A stretch of DNA of 64,000 nt, taken from contig JACDEE010000001.1 of assembly GCA_013816585.1 (NCBI GenBank), positions 201,001 to 265,000 of the forward strand. The letters are read 5' to 3'. Source of the stretch: Sphingosinicella sp. (GTDB lineage Bacteria > Pseudomonadota > Alphaproteobacteria > Sphingomonadales > Sphingomonadaceae). Below the pieces are notes generated by a model. It saw only the letters and a program-made list of their open reading frames with translations. It had not been told where the DNA came from and ran no database searches. The position numbers and the translations under genes are program-made. Below are positions 27,021 through 37,464 of the stretch, piece after piece. Within the stretch, counting starts at the first letter, position 1. The number at the start of each line of letters is the position of its first letter.

Positions 27021-29774
27021 TTAAGCGGCCGCTTCTCGCCTGCGCGGCCTTGCGGTTGCCGCCGCCAGCAACCGTGCGTGCAGCGTCTTGCGCTTGGCGG
27101 GGCTGACGATCTTCTGTCCGCCGAGGTCGGTCAGATAGAAAACGTCCACCGCGCGCTCGCCATAAGTGGCGATATGGGCGGAATGAATCGTGACCTTCGA
27201 CTGATAGAGCGCGTAAGCGAGCCCGCTCAGCAATGCGGCGCGGTCGCGCGCATTCACTTCGATCACCGTGTAACGGCTCGACGCTTCGTTGTTGATAAAG
27301 ACCGCCGGCTGGATCGGGAAGGCGCCGGCGCGGGCCAGCGGCAACGCCTTGGCCTCGAGCTTGTCAGTTTTCGGTTCTTCGCCCTGGACGGCCTTCGCCA
27401 CCGCCGCTTCGAGCCGGGTGAGCTGATGCGGGTCGCAGAACGTCCCTCCGGAAAGATCCTGTACCAGGAAATTGTCGAGCGCCATTCCGTCCAGAGTGGT
27501 GTGGATCCTCGCGTCGATGATGTTTCCGCCGACGAGGCTGATGGCGCCGGCGACGCGATAGAACAAGCCGGGCTGATCATTAGCATAAATGGTGACCAGG
27601 GTGGCGCCCCTTTCCTCCTGAATCCAGGTCGCCAGCGACAGCGCGGCTTCGGAATCACGGTCGGCAGCATCCAGAAAGCGCGCATTGCGTTCCAGGACTT
27701 CGGGCGGCTCTGCGAGCCAATAACTGTCGGGAAGGCGCCAGGCCAGGCGGGTGAAATGGGGATCGTCCCAGCCGAGTTTCGCCGCCAGATCCTCCTGCGT
27801 CGCCGCAATCCGATCGCGCCGTCCTTTCTGCTTGTGGCCCAGGCGAAGCACCTCCTCTGCCTGTTCGAACAGGTCCCGAAGCAATTGGCGCTTCCAGCTG
27901 TTCCAGACGCCGGGTCCGACGGCGCGGATATCGACCACGGTCAGAATCAGGAGAAGACGCAGCCGCTCCATGCTTTTCACCTGCGCGGCGAAATCGTCGA
28001 TCGTCTTGGGGTCGGACAAATCACGCTTGAACGCCGTCGCGGACATCAACAGATGCCAGCGGACCAGCCAGGCGACGGTCTCCGTCTCCGCCTGGTCCAG
28101 CCCGAAACGAGGGCAAAGCTGGTGCGCGATCTCCGCGCCCAGCAGGCTGTGATCTCCGCCCCGGCCTTTCGCAATATCGTGCAGCAACACCGCAACGTAC
28201 AGGATTCGGCGCGAGGCGAGTTGCTTGAACAAGGCGCTCGACAACGGGTGATCTTCCTTGAGCTCGCCCCGTTCGATCTGGGAAAGAAGACCGATCGCCC
28301 TGATCGAGTGCTCGTCGACCGTATAATGATGATACATGTCGAACTGCATCTGCGCGACGACGCGTCCAAAATCGGGAACGAAGCGGCCGAATACGCCGGC
28401 CTCGTTCATCCACCGCAGCACCGTCTCTGGATCGCGGGGGCTTATGAGGACGTCCAGGAACATTGCATTGGCCTGGCGGTCGGAGCGGACCTTATTGTCG
28501 ATCAGCCTCGCATCGCGGCCCGCTTGGCGCATCGCCAGCGGGTGTATTTCGAGGCTATATTTATCCGCCAGCGCGAACATCTGGATAAGGCGCGACGGGT
28601 CTTCGGCGAGGAATTGCTCGTGCGGGAGCGCCAGCCGCCCCCGGTCGAGCATGAAGCCTTCCAGTTTCCTGGGGCGCCGGCGAAGCGTCGGCAGGCCGAA
28701 ACGCCGCCCTCGCCCCGCAAACTTCTCATCCATATGTGCCAGGAACAGGCCGGTCAGGTCACCCACCGTTTTCGCCTGCAGGAAATAATGCTGCATGAAC
28801 CGTTCGACCGACGATTTCCCGGTGCGGTCGGCATAATTCATGCGGGCGGCGATTTCGCGCTGATAGTCGAAGGTCAGCCGGTCCTCGGCACGGCCGGCGA
28901 TGACGTGAAGATGGCAGCGCACCGCCCAGAGGAACCCCTCCGCCCGCTGGAACCGCCGAAGCTCCTGCGCCGATAAAAGACCGGTGCCGACCAGTTCGGC
29001 GAGCGATCCTACCTGATAGGCATATTTGCCGATCCAGAATAAGGTGTGGAGGTCGCGAAGGCCTCCCTTCCCCTCCTTTACATTGGGTTCGACCACATAG
29101 CGGCTGTCCCCCATGCGCCGGTGGCGCGCGTCGCGTTCCTCCAATTTCTGAGTGACGAAGGCGGGGGCGGTGCCGCTCACCACCTCCTTTCGGAAGCGCG
29201 CCTGAACCTCGTCGAACAGACTTTCCTCGCCCCACACATAGCGGGCCTCTAAAATCGCGGTGCGGACCGAAAGATCGGCCGTGGCCGTCCGGATCATGTC
29301 GTCCACCGACCGGCTCGAATGGCCAACCTTGAACCCCAGGTCCCAGAGCAGATACAGCAGGGCTTCGATCGCCTGTTCGGTCCAGCCGGTCGGCTTCCAC
29401 GGAGTCACCAGGGCGATATCGACATCCGAATGGAGCGCCATTTCGCCGCGCCCGTAGCCACCGATCGCCATCAGCAGCAGCCGTTCGGAATGGGTCGGAT
29501 TGGCGATCGGATAAAGCCGCGTGACCACGAAATCATAAGCGAGGCGGAGAATCTGGTCGGTCAGAAAAGCATAAGCGGCGGCGCTTTCCGATCCCTGATA
29601 CGGTTTTTCCTCCAGCCGACGGGCGATTTCCGCGCGCCCTTCGGCCAGCGCCTGGCGAAGCAATTTCGTGGCCTGGGCCCGGCCCTCCTTGTCCAGCGCC
29701 GCCATCTCGTCGCTTAGCCGTCGCCGATCGATGATCGAGCGGCGATGGGGAATGGAGGAGAAAGAAACCGCCAT
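27021..29774 (-). CDS. glnD: [Protein-PII] uridylyltransferase/uridylyl-removing enzyme
   Basis: 917 residues. Senses glutamine and adds or removes UMP on PII proteins, controlling nitrogen assimilation. The nucleotidyltransferase motif GGYGRGEMALHSDVDIAL is at about 105-122. The HD domain (VLLHDIAKGRGGDHS) is in the middle, and two ACT domains are at the end (YANDQPGLFYRVAGAISL; VNARDRAALLSGLAYALY). ATG 29774 is preferred; a TTG 9 nt earlier is possible. It begins about 10 nt after the mutS stop, and mutS-glnD adjacency is known in alphaproteobacteria. rpoN, another nitrogen-related gene, is at the start of this window but not linked. Confidence 0.97.
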   Translation of the reverse strand: MAVSFSSIPHRRSIIDRRRLSDEMAALDKEGRAQATKLLRQALAEGRAEIARRLEEKPYQGSESAAAYAFLTDQILRLAYDFVVTRLYPIANPTHSERLLLMAIGGYGRGEMALHSDVDIALVTPWKPTGWTEQAIEALLYLLWDLGFKVGHSSRSVDDMIRTATADLSVRTAILEARYVWGEESLFDEVQARFRKEVVSGTAPAFVTQKLEERDARHRRMGDSRYVVEPNVKEGKGGLRDLHTLFWIGKYAYQVGSLAELVGTGLLSAQELRRFQRAEGFLWAVRCHLHVIAGRAEDRLTFDYQREIAARMNYADRTGKSSVERFMQHYFLQAKTVGDLTGLFLAHMDEKFAGRGRRFGLPTLRRRPRKLEGFMLDRGRLALPHEQFLAEDPSRLIQMFALADKYSLEIHPLAMRQAGRDARLIDNKVRSDRQANAMFLDVLISPRDPETVLRWMNEAGVFGRFVPDFGRVVAQMQFDMYHHYTVDEHSIRAIGLLSQIERGELKEDHPLSSALFKQLASRRILYVAVLLHDIAKGRGGDHSLLGAEIAHQLCPRFGLDQAETETVAWLVRWHLLMSATAFKRDLSDPKTIDDFAAQVKSMERLRLLLILTVVDIRAVGPGVWNSWKRQLLRDLFEQAEEVLRLGHKQKGRRDRIAATQEDLAAKLGWDDPHFTRLAWRLPDSYWLAEPPEVLERNARFLDAADRDSEAALSLATWIQEERGATLVTIYANDQPGLFYRVAGAISLVGGNIIDARIHTTLDGMALDNFLVQDLSGGTFCDPHQLTRLEAAVAKAVQGEEPKTDKLEAKALPLARAGAFPIQPAVFINNEASSRYTVIEVNARDRAALLSGLAYALYQSKVTIHSAHIATYGERAVDVFYLTDLGGQKIVSPAKRKTLHARLLAAATARPRRREAAA

Positions 29775-29784
29775 AGCGGGCAAC

Positions 29785-32472
29785 CTAGGCGTGGCCTTGC
29801 CCGTCCGCCAGCCGCTTCAGCCGATAGACGAGGTCCAATGCCTCGCGTGGACTGAGCGAATCGGCATTCACTTCGTCCAGCAGCGCGATCAGGGGATCGG
29901 GCGCGGCCTCATCCTTCTCCACGGCGGCGAACAGGGGAAGGTCGTCGAGCCCGGCCGCTATCCCGCCGGTGGCCTTGCGGCCTTCCTCCAGCTTCGCGAG
30001 TACCGATCGCGCCCGTACCAGCACCGGCGGAGGCAGACCGGCGAGCTTGGCGACCGCGAGGCCATAGCTGCGGTCGGCGGGGCCGTCGGCGACCTCGTGC
30101 AGGAAGACCAGTTCGCCCTTCCATTCGCGCGCGCGGACATGATGAAGCGATAACGCGTCCAGCCGCTCGGCCAGCCGTGTCAGCTCGTGATAATGGGTGG
30201 CGAACAGGCAGCGGCAGCGATTCCGGTCATGGATCGCCTCGACCACCGCCCAGGCGATGGCAAGGCCGTCATAGGTCGAGGTTCCGCGTCCCACTTCGTC
30301 GAGGATCACGAAACTCCGCTCGGTCGCCTGGGCGAGGATCGCCGCGGTTTCGACCATTTCGACCATGAAGGTCGATCGCCCGCGCGCGAGATTGTCCGAA
30401 GCCCCCACGCGGCTGAACAGGCGATCGACCAGTCCCAGCACCGCCTTGGCCGCGGGAACATAAGAACCGGCCTGCGCCAGCAGCGCAATCAGCGCATTCT
30501 GGCGCAAGAAGGTCGATTTGCCGCCCATATTGGGACCGGTCACCAGCCACAGCCTCTGATCTTCGGAAAGCCCGCAATCATTGGCGACGAAACGTCCCCC
30601 GCTGGCCCTGAGCGCGTCCTCCACCACCGGGTGCCGCCCGCCTTCGATCTCGAAGCAAACATGACCCATGAAGCGCGGGCGGCACCAGCCGCCTTCGGCC
30701 GCCCTTTCGGCCAGAGATCCCGCGACGTCGAGCCGCGCCAGTGCGTCGGCGGCCGCCGAGATCGCGTCGGTCCGCTGCAAGGCGGCGGCAACCAGTTCCT
30801 CGAAATGGGCGGCTTCGGCAGCCAAAGCGTGCGCGCCGGCCTGACCGACCCGCTGCGCCTGTTCGTGCAGGTCCGGCGCGTTGAACCGGACCACGCCCGC
30901 GAGGGTCTGACGATGGGTGAAGTCCGAATCCGCGCTCATCAGCGGATCGGCATGCCTGGCCGCGACCTCGACATGGTAGCCGAGCACTCCGTTATGCCGG
31001 ATCTTGAGCGAGGCGATCCCGGTCTGCTGGCGGTATCGGGCCTCCAGCGCCGTGATCGCGCGCCGCCCTTCGCCCCCGGTCGCGCGAAGATCGTCGAGGC
31101 CAGCGTCATACCCTTCGGCAATATACCCGCCCTGGGCGGTATCGATCGGCGGCGCGGGGACCAGAGCGCGGGCGAGGAGATCGACCAAAGCGCCATGGCC
31201 GGTCAAAGCAGGAAGCAATTGGGTCAGCAGGTCCGGGAGATCCTTCAGTCCCGCGAGGCGATCGTGCAGCCGGCGGGCTTCGTCCAGCCCGTCGCGAAGC
31301 TGACCCAGATCGCGCGGACTTCCCCGTCCCGAGACCAGCCTTCCGAGCGACCTTCCGATGTCGGGAAGCGCCTTCAACTGCCGCCGCAGGGCGTCGCGCG
31401 CACCGGCATCGCCTTCGAACAAGGCAACCAGATCCAGCCTCGCTTCGATCGTGTCGCGGTCGAGCAGGGGCGCGCCGATATCGGCCGCGAGCAAACGGGC
31501 TCCGGCACCGGTCACCGTCCGATCGATCGCCGCCAGAAGGCTTCCCGAACGGCTTCCTCCCGCCGACAGCGTAAGCTCCAGGCTTTCCCGCGTTGCCGCG
31601 TCGATCATCATATGCGCGCCCGACGCGCGGCCGATCGGCGGCCGAAGGAAAGGAAGCGATTCACGCGCCACCTCGTCCAGATAGGCCAGCAGACCTCCCG
31701 CCGCCGCCAGGCTGGCGCGGTCGAAACTGCCAAAGCCATCGAGCGTCGCCACCCCGAACCGTTCCTTGAGCCGCGCCTCTGCCGCGATGCTGTCGAAGCC
31801 TGCACGCCTTTGCTGGACCGGATGATCGTGCAGCTCTCCAAAAATTTCGGGAGCCACGATTTCGGCGGCGCCCAGCCGCGCCAGTTCGGCATCGAGCGAG
31901 GCGGGATCGACCGAACTCAATTCGAACCTCCCGGTCGATATGTCCGCTGCGGCAAGACCGAAACGCTCGCCTACCCGAGCCACGGCCACCAGCCAGTTGG
32001 AGGCGCGCGAATCCAGCAAAGTTTCTTCCGTGAGCGTGCCCGCGGTCACCACCCGGACGATGCCGCGCGCGACCAGGGATTTGGACCCCCGCTTCTTGGC
32101 CTCGGCCGGGCGTTCGGTCTGTTCGGCGATCGCCACCCGGTGCCCGGCCTTGATCAGGCGAGCGAGATAGGCCTCGGCGGAATGCGCCGGGACGCCGCAC
32201 ATCGGGATCGGTTCGCCATTATGTTCGCCGCGCGCGGTGAGCGCGATATCGAGGCAGGAAGCGGCAGCCTTCGCATCGTCGAAAAACAATTCGAAGAAAT
32301 CGCCCATCCGATAGAAAAGCAGGCAATCCTGCGCCTCCGCCTTCAGCGCGAAATATTGCACCATCATCGGGGTCGGCGCCGAAGGCGCGGTGAAGATGCG
32401 GGGCTTGGCGGCGATCGGCCCCTCTTCGGTCGGCGCCACCGCCGCCCCTTGCATCTTCGTCTCGCTTTCCAT
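29785..32472 (-). CDS. mutS: DNA mismatch repair protein MutS
   Basis: 895 residues. Binds mismatches and recruits MutL. The mismatch-binding Phe-x-Glu is in YRMGDFFELFFDDA near residue 55. Walker A GPNMGGKST is at 646-654, Walker B/signature FVILDEVGRGTSTYDG follows, then ATHYHELTRLAERL. The C-terminal dimer/tetramer tail is present. Length is normal (E. coli 853). Divergent from maeB, with 117 nt between. Confidence 0.98.
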   Translation of the reverse strand: MESETKMQGAAVAPTEEGPIAAKPRIFTAPSAPTPMMVQYFALKAEAQDCLLFYRMGDFFELFFDDAKAAASCLDIALTARGEHNGEPIPMCGVPAHSAEAYLARLIKAGHRVAIAEQTERPAEAKKRGSKSLVARGIVRVVTAGTLTEETLLDSRASNWLVAVARVGERFGLAAADISTGRFELSSVDPASLDAELARLGAAEIVAPEIFGELHDHPVQQRRAGFDSIAAEARLKERFGVATLDGFGSFDRASLAAAGGLLAYLDEVARESLPFLRPPIGRASGAHMMIDAATRESLELTLSAGGSRSGSLLAAIDRTVTGAGARLLAADIGAPLLDRDTIEARLDLVALFEGDAGARDALRRQLKALPDIGRSLGRLVSGRGSPRDLGQLRDGLDEARRLHDRLAGLKDLPDLLTQLLPALTGHGALVDLLARALVPAPPIDTAQGGYIAEGYDAGLDDLRATGGEGRRAITALEARYRQQTGIASLKIRHNGVLGYHVEVAARHADPLMSADSDFTHRQTLAGVVRFNAPDLHEQAQRVGQAGAHALAAEAAHFEELVAAALQRTDAISAAADALARLDVAGSLAERAAEGGWCRPRFMGHVCFEIEGGRHPVVEDALRASGGRFVANDCGLSEDQRLWLVTGPNMGGKSTFLRQNALIALLAQAGSYVPAAKAVLGLVDRLFSRVGASDNLARGRSTFMVEMVETAAILAQATERSFVILDEVGRGTSTYDGLAIAWAVVEAIHDRNRCRCLFATHYHELTRLAERLDALSLHHVRAREWKGELVFLHEVADGPADRSYGLAVAKLAGLPPPVLVRARSVLAKLEEGRKATGGIAAGLDDLPLFAAVEKDEAAPDPLIALLDEVNADSLSPREALDLVYRLKRLADGQGHA

Positions 32473-32589
32473 CCGCCCAGCCTAAAGCCTCCTTCCCGCG
32501 CAGGGAACAGCCGGTTTCAACTTATCCCCAACCCTTGCAGCCTTGGCAAAAGCGCGCCTAAGGCATGCCGTGCGTCCAGGGAGATGAGG

Positions 32590-34854
32590 ATGAGCGAAGG
32601 CAGCAACGTTAAATTTTCCGAAGACGAAGCGCTCCGCTATCATTCGCAAGGGCGCCCCGGAAAGATCGAGATCGTCGCCTCCAAGCCGATGGCGACCCAG
32701 CGCGACCTCAGCCTCGCTTACTCCCCCGGAGTAGCCGTTCCGGTCCGCGCCATAGCCGCCGATCCCGCCGCCGCCTATGAATATACGGCGAAGGGTAATC
32801 TGGTCGCGGTCATTTCCAATGGCACCGCGATCCTTGGCCTCGGTAATCTCGGAGCGCTCGCCTCCAAACCGGTGATGGAAGGCAAGGCGGTGCTGTTCAA
32901 GCGCTTTGCCGACGTCGATGCGATCGATCTGGAACTCGCGACCGAAGATACCGATGCCTTCATCAACGCGGTCGCCCTGATGGAGCCAAGCTTCGGCGGA
33001 ATCAATCTGGAGGATATCGGCGCGCCCGCCTGTTTCATCATCGAACAGGCGCTTCGGGAGCGCATGAACATTCCCGTCTTCCATGACGACCAGCATGGCA
33101 CCGCGATCATCACCGCCGCGGGCCTGATCAACGCCTGCTACCTGACCCAGCGCGAATTGAAGGACGTGAAGGTCGTCGTGAACGGCGCCGGGGCGGCGGC
33201 GATCGCCTGCACCGAGCTTATCAAGGCGATGGGCGTCCGCCATGACAATGTCATTATGTGCGACCGCAAGGGCGTGATCTATCAGGGCCGCGCCGAGGGC
33301 ATGGACCAGTGGAAATCCGCCCATGCCGCGGTGACCGAAGCGCGCACGCTGTCCGAAGCTCTTGCCGGCGCCGACATCTTCCTTGGCCTTTCGGCCGCGG
33401 GCGCGCTGAAGCCCGAAATGGTCAAGGACATGGCGCCAAGCCCGATTATCTTCGCCATGGCCAATCCGGATCCGGAAATCTCGCCGCCCGATGCGAAGGC
33501 GGCGCGGCCCGACGCGATCATCGCCACCGGCCGCTCGGACTATCCCAACCAGGTCAACAACGTCCTTGGTTTTCCCTTCATCTTCCGCGGCGCGCTCGAC
33601 GTACGCGCGACCACGATCAACGATGCGATGAAGATCGCGGCGGCCGAAGCCCTGGCGAGCCTGGCGCGCCAGCAAGTGCCCGAGGAAGTTGCGGCAGCGT
33701 ATGGCGGAATGGCGCACAGTTTCGGCCCCGATTACATCATTCCAGCCCCGTTCGACCCGCGCCTGATGGAGGTCGTGCCGGCCGCGGTCGCGCAGGCGGC
33801 GATGGATAGCGGCGTGGCGCAATTCCCGATCAAGGACATGGTGACCTATCGGACTTCTTTGCGGTCCCGGCTCAACCCGACAACATCGGTGCTGACACTA
33901 GCTTATGAAGCGGCGCGGGCCAATCCGAAACGCGTGATCTTTGCCGAGGGCGAGGAAGAGGTCGTGCTTCGCGCGGCGATCGCGTTCCGCGACGGAGGCT
34001 ATGGGACGCCCGTGCTCGTCGGCCGCGAAGATGTACCCGACCGCCTTCGCGCGCTGGGCGTCGACGACCCGGAAAGCTTCGAGCTGCAGAACAGCCGCAA
34101 TTCGGAGCTGATCGGCGAAATGGTCGATTATCTCTACGAGCGTCTGCAACGGCGTGGCTATCTACGCCGCGAGGTGGAACGGATGGTCAATCAGGACCGC
34201 AATATCTTTGCCGCTTTGCTGCTCGCTTTGGGTAAAGCCGACGTGATGATCACCGGCGTCACTCGGCGCTACAGCCAGACGCTCCGGCAGATCCGCCGGG
34301 TGATCGATCCGATGCAGGGCTGCACACCGTTCGGCCTGCACGTGCTGGTGGGGCAAAATCATACCATATTCATGGCCGACACCACGGTGACCGAGCGTCC
34401 GTCTTCCGAGCAACTGGTCGATATCGCGGTGCAAACCGCCGCAGTCGCGCGCCGAATGGGTCACGAGCCGCGCGTGGCATTTCTTTCTTATTCCACCTTC
34501 GGCAATCCCGAAGGCACGTTCCTCGACAATATTCGCGACGCGGTGGGGCTGCTCGACGAACGCGGGGCCGATTTCGAATATGAAGGCGAAATGCCGCCCG
34601 ATGTGGCGCTCAACCCGGGCATGGCCAAATTCTACCCGTTCAGCCGCCTTTCGGGGCCGGCCAACATCCTGGTGATGCCCGGACTCCAGTCGGCCAATCT
34701 GTCCGCCAAATTGCTGCGCGAGCTTGGTGGGGATTCGGTGATCGGGCCGATGCTGGTCGGGATGGCCAAGCCCGTCCAGGTCGCCACCATGACCTCGACC
34801 GCGTCGGACCTGGTGACACTGGCGGTGTTAGCGGCCGGCGGTATCGCGAGGTAA
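32590..34854 (+). CDS. maeB: NADP-dependent malic enzyme with phosphotransacetylase-like domain
   Basis: 754 residues. Decarboxylates malate to pyruvate, feeding acetyl-CoA and NADPH pools. The malic domain has [25 protein letters not shown] and the dinucleotide site [12 protein letters not shown]. From about residue 430 the C-terminal part ([36 protein letters not shown]) resembles phosphotransacetylase; in MaeB proteins this domain is thought to be regulatory (acetyl-CoA sensing). ATG 32590 has GGGAG 6 nt upstream; ATG 32584 is an alternative. The much longer open frame reaching back to 30187 is antisense to mutS and is not coding. Confidence 0.96.
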   Translation: MSEGSNVKFSEDEALRYHSQGRPGKIEIVASKPMATQRDLSLAYSPGVAVPVRAIAADPAAAYEYTAKGNLVAVISNGTAILGLGNLGALASKPVMEGKAVLFKRFADVDAIDLELATEDTDAFINAVALMEPSFGGINLEDIGAPACFIIEQALRERMNIPVFHDDQHGTAIITAAGLINACYLTQRELKDVKVVVNGAGAAAIACTELIKAMGVRHDNVIMCDRKGVIYQGRAEGMDQWKSAHAAVTEARTLSEALAGADIFLGLSAAGALKPEMVKDMAPSPIIFAMANPDPEISPPDAKAARPDAIIATGRSDYPNQVNNVLGFPFIFRGALDVRATTINDAMKIAAAEALASLARQQVPEEVAAAYGGMAHSFGPDYIIPAPFDPRLMEVVPAAVAQAAMDSGVAQFPIKDMVTYRTSLRSRLNPTTSVLTLAYEAARANPKRVIFAEGEEEVVLRAAIAFRDGGYGTPVLVGREDVPDRLRALGVDDPESFELQNSRNSELIGEMVDYLYERLQRRGYLRREVERMVNQDRNIFAALLLALGKADVMITGVTRRYSQTLRQIRRVIDPMQGCTPFGLHVLVGQNHTIFMADTTVTERPSSEQLVDIAVQTAAVARRMGHEPRVAFLSYSTFGNPEGTFLDNIRDAVGLLDERGADFEYEGEMPPDVALNPGMAKFYPFSRLSGPANILVMPGLQSANLSAKLLRELGGDSVIGPMLVGMAKPVQVATMTSTASDLVTLAVLAAGGIAR

Positions 34855-34900
34855 AAGCCGCTTTGTAGTTGGAGTGCCGCGCCAGGCTTTTTGTTTGAGT

Positions 34901-34981
34901 GCTGCACCGGCCCGCTCCCCCACCCAGCCTCCCATAGCCTACACTGCCGGGAGGCTGGGTGGGGGAGCGGGCTGGTGCAGT
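34901..34981. repeat. Long hairpin repeat between maeB and bamE
   Basis: Two 32-nt arms (34902-34933 and 34949-34980) are reverse complements with one mismatch, around a 15-nt loop. Arm cores read CCCGCTCCCCCACCCAGCC and its complement. It lies between the convergent ends of maeB and bamE. A shorter direct echo of its left end (GAGTGCCGCGCCaGGC versus GAGTGCTGCACCGGCC) sits about 26 nt upstream. It looks like a dispersed palindromic element of the REP/MITE kind, and it could also stop transcription from both sides. Confidence 0.85.
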
Positions 34982-35017
34982 TCTTCGCTAACAAGAAACT
35001 CGCGTTAGCGGAAAAAG

Positions 35018-35491
35018 TTATTGCGGATTATCCGCAGTACCTGTGGACTGTCCGGCCGCACCGACCGCGCCGATATTGCCGAACAATTCCTGGAAGAAGC
35101 CGCGCTTGCGGCCCAAAGTTGGGGTCTTGTCGTCCGTCGGATTGATCGAGGCGACGCGCTCAAGCCCGGTGCGTTCCACCGCGACCACGTTGCCGGCTTC
35201 GTCGAAACGCACGTGCAACACGGTCTGTGAGACCGGCGTCGGGTTGTTGAAACCAAGGTTGCGGGTTTCACGCGAGACATAATACCAATCGCGTTGGTCG
35301 AACTGGCCGACGAAGCTTGGGCGACCCAGCGATCCGGTGACCGAATCGCGATTGTCCACACCCGGCTGAACCGACGCAACCAGCGCGTCGTCCAGGATAT
35401 AACCCTGCCGGTCCTTGATCCGCGCGCAGCCGCCCAGGACCGAGATCGTCGCAATCGCCAGAGCGAGTTTACGTCCGTGCCGGAGGGTCAT
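35018..35491 (-). CDS. bamE: Outer-membrane assembly lipoprotein BamE (SmpA/OmlA family)
   Basis: 157 residues. The signal ends in a lipobox (TISVLGGC). The BamE core is recognisable: GYILDDALVASVQPGVDNRDSV, LGRPSF, DWYYVSRETRNLGF and VLHVRFDEAGNVVAVER. BamE stabilises BamA-BamD in the complex that folds barrel proteins. ATG 35491 has AGGAGA upstream. The C-terminal tail (GFFQELFGNIGAVG onward) is longer than the E. coli protein. It is divergent from the CBP3-like gene. Confidence 0.93.
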   Translation of the reverse strand: MTLRHGRKLALAIATISVLGGCARIKDRQGYILDDALVASVQPGVDNRDSVTGSLGRPSFVGQFDQRDWYYVSRETRNLGFNNPTPVSQTVLHVRFDEAGNVVAVERTGLERVASINPTDDKTPTLGRKRGFFQELFGNIGAVGAAGQSTGTADNPQ

Positions 35492-35625
35492 CGATAATTC
35501 TCCTGAAAGTCGCTTTATGCCGTCAAACATCCGACGGCGCCTTGCCGGGCGCGGTTCGAGACCCCAATATGCGACAAAAGCTGAACGGCGCAAGTACGGC
35601 GCGGAGCTTTAAAAGGTAAAATCCA

Positions 35626-36150
35626 TTGTCCTTTCTATCGCATATCTTCCGCCCCAATGCCGACCGCGAGCGATACAGGCCGTTATATGATGCAGTGGTG
35701 AGTGCCGCGCGGGACCCCGCATGGTATCGCGACGGCCATGTACCGGACACGCTGGATGGGCGATTCGACATGATCGCGGCCCTACTGGCGCTGGTTCTGC
35801 TGAGGCTCGAGCGCGAAGGCAAGGCGGCCAGCAAGGCGTCGGCGTTGATCGCCGAGACCTTCATCGACGATATGGAAGGGTCCATCCGGCAGATCGGCAT
35901 TGGCGACCTGATGGTCGGCAAGCATGTCGGCAAGATGATGGGCGCGGTTGGGGGACGGATCGCCGCGTTCCGGACGGCAATCGAAGGGAATATTGAGTTC
36001 AAGGAGCCGGTTCGCCGCAATATCTTCCACGACGCGCCGCCGTCTGACCGGGCAGTGGATTGGGTCGCCGGAAAATTTGAACGCTTTCACAAGGGCCTTG
36101 CAGCGATCGGGCTGGAGCGGGTTCTTGAAGGGGAGGTTCCGCACCCATGA
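35626..36150 (+). CDS. Ubiquinol-cytochrome c chaperone (CBP3/UQCC1-like)
   Basis: 174 residues with a probable TTG start; no other suitable start is nearby. The CBP3 signature includes YDAVVSAARDPAWYRDGHVP, DTLDGRFDMIAALLALVLLR and SIRQIGIGDLMVGKHVGKMM. In mitochondria CBP3 assists cytochrome b synthesis and complex III assembly; the bacterial relatives are presumed to do likewise. Its stop overlaps the start of the DUF177 gene (ATGA at 36147-36150). Confidence 0.9.
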   Translation: MSFLSHIFRPNADRERYRPLYDAVVSAARDPAWYRDGHVPDTLDGRFDMIAALLALVLLRLEREGKAASKASALIAETFIDDMEGSIRQIGIGDLMVGKHVGKMMGAVGGRIAAFRTAIEGNIEFKEPVRRNIFHDAPPSDRAVDWVAGKFERFHKGLAAIGLERVLEGEVPHP

Positions 36151-36674
36151 TCCCGCCGGAATTCAGCCGGCCGGTCCGGATAGACACGCTCGCGGACGAG
36201 CCGCGCCATTTGTCGATCGAGGCGGATGAGGTCGAATGCTCGGCGCTCGCCCGGCGCTTCGGCCTGGTCGGAATAAAGGGGCTTTCCGCCGAAGCCGCGC
36301 TCGGCCGCCATGACCAGGAGATTGTAGCGATCGGCGCGTTCAGCGCCGATGTCAGGCAAAGCTGCGTCGCCAGTGGAGCCGAAATCGCGTCCAGGATAGC
36401 GGAGCCGTTCAAGATCATCTTCCGTCCGCAGCCGGCGATGCCGGCCGCGGAGGACGAGGTCGAATTGAGTGCATCCGAGATGGATGTCGTCTTTTACGAC
36501 GGCGCGTCGATCGACATCGGCGAGGCTGTGGCGGAGACGCTTTCGCTTAGCCTTGATCCCTATCCGCGAGCGGCCGATGCCGAACAATTGCTGAAGGCAG
36601 CCGGCGTGAAAAGCGAAGCCGAAGCCGGCCCGTTCGGCGCGCTCGCGGGACTCAGGGACAAATTGAGTAAATAG
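36147..36674 (+). CDS. YceD/DUF177 family protein
   Basis: 175 residues. The region FSADVRQSCVASGAEIASRIAEPFKIIF matches the DUF177 core with its single Cys, and the acidic LSASEMDVVFYDGASIDIGEAVAETL segment is typical. YceD-type proteins are linked to 23S rRNA and ribosome accumulation in plants and often precede rpmF in bacteria. Here rpmF is absent and a CBP3-like gene precedes with a 4-nt overlap. Confidence 0.88.
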   Translation: MIPPEFSRPVRIDTLADEPRHLSIEADEVECSALARRFGLVGIKGLSAEAALGRHDQEIVAIGAFSADVRQSCVASGAEIASRIAEPFKIIFRPQPAMPAAEDEVELSASEMDVVFYDGASIDIGEAVAETLSLSLDPYPRAADAEQLLKAAGVKSEAEAGPFGALAGLRDKLSK

Positions 36675-36679
36675 CGCCG

Positions 36680-37384
36680 TTACCGCCCGTAATTTTCGAT
36701 GATGTCGGCGAGCGGGATCTGGCCGCGCATAGCGCCCGAGCCGTTCGGGCTACCTCCATTTTCCAGCTCGATAGCGAAGGGCACGGCCGCCTCGGCCTCG
36801 ATCCGCTGTCGTACTGCGGCGAGGCGGGGCCAGCGGCCGATTTCGGCCACCTGATGATATTCCAGCCACCGTGCCACGCCGACCAGAATAGCGTCCGCGA
36901 GGGTCGGACGGTCGCCGACCAGATAAGGCGAATCGCCGATCATGCTCTCCAACTTGTCGTGCCGGTTGACCACCAGCTCCCGCCCCAATCGCCGCAAGGA
37001 TTCTTGAAATGCAGGATCGGGATCCTGCATTTCAAGCGCGGCCCACAAGGGCGTGAAGGCGCCGGTAAAGCCCGTATTGATGAAGGCCATCAACTGATGC
37101 ATTCGATCCGCTTCGCGCGACATCGGGTCGAAGCTGATCCGGCGTTCCGCATCCCGGGCTTCGAACCAGCCGGCGATTGCCATAGTCTCCGTCAGGAGTT
37201 CGCCTTCGCTGGTGATCAAGGCCGGCGTTTCGTGACGAGCATTGATCCGGGCGTAAGAAGGCTCGCGCATTTCACCCAGCATGTCGACGCGGCTTAATTG
37301 GTAGGGCTGCCCGAGCCATTCTAGCGCCGCGATAAGCCCCATCGAGCTGCCCGACGGGAAGCCGTAAACCAGGATCGGGTCCAT
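36680..37384 (-). CDS. Glutathione S-transferase family protein
   Basis: 234 residues. The N-terminal thioredoxin-like domain contains YGFPSGSSMGLIAALEWLG and the glutathione-binding ETPALITSEGELLTETMAI (TPAL and the ETM equivalent of the usual ES pair). The helical C-domain includes PYLVGDRPTLADAILVGVARW. AAGGAAA precedes the ATG. The substrate is unknown. It is divergent from an HxlR regulator gene, which would be its natural controller. Confidence 0.88.
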   Translation of the reverse strand: MDPILVYGFPSGSSMGLIAALEWLGQPYQLSRVDMLGEMREPSYARINARHETPALITSEGELLTETMAIAGWFEARDAERRISFDPMSREADRMHQLMAFINTGFTGAFTPLWAALEMQDPDPAFQESLRRLGRELVVNRHDKLESMIGDSPYLVGDRPTLADAILVGVARWLEYHQVAEIGRWPRLAAVRQRIEAEAAVPFAIELENGGSPNGSGAMRGQIPLADIIENYGR

Positions 37385-37464
37385 TGTTCATTTCCTTTTC
37401 TCGTGCTGCGCTGTCCATTCGGAGAGCGCGTCCGGGTCTGGAAATGGGAGAGCCCGGCACCCAA

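Noticed and set aside
27078-28976. 632-codon open frame antisense to glnD
   Set aside because: Shadow of glnD; no ribosome-binding site or recognisable domain.
30187-32589. Long upstream extension in frame with maeB
   Set aside because: Runs antisense through mutS. MaeB family alignment and the GGGAG site place the start at 32590.
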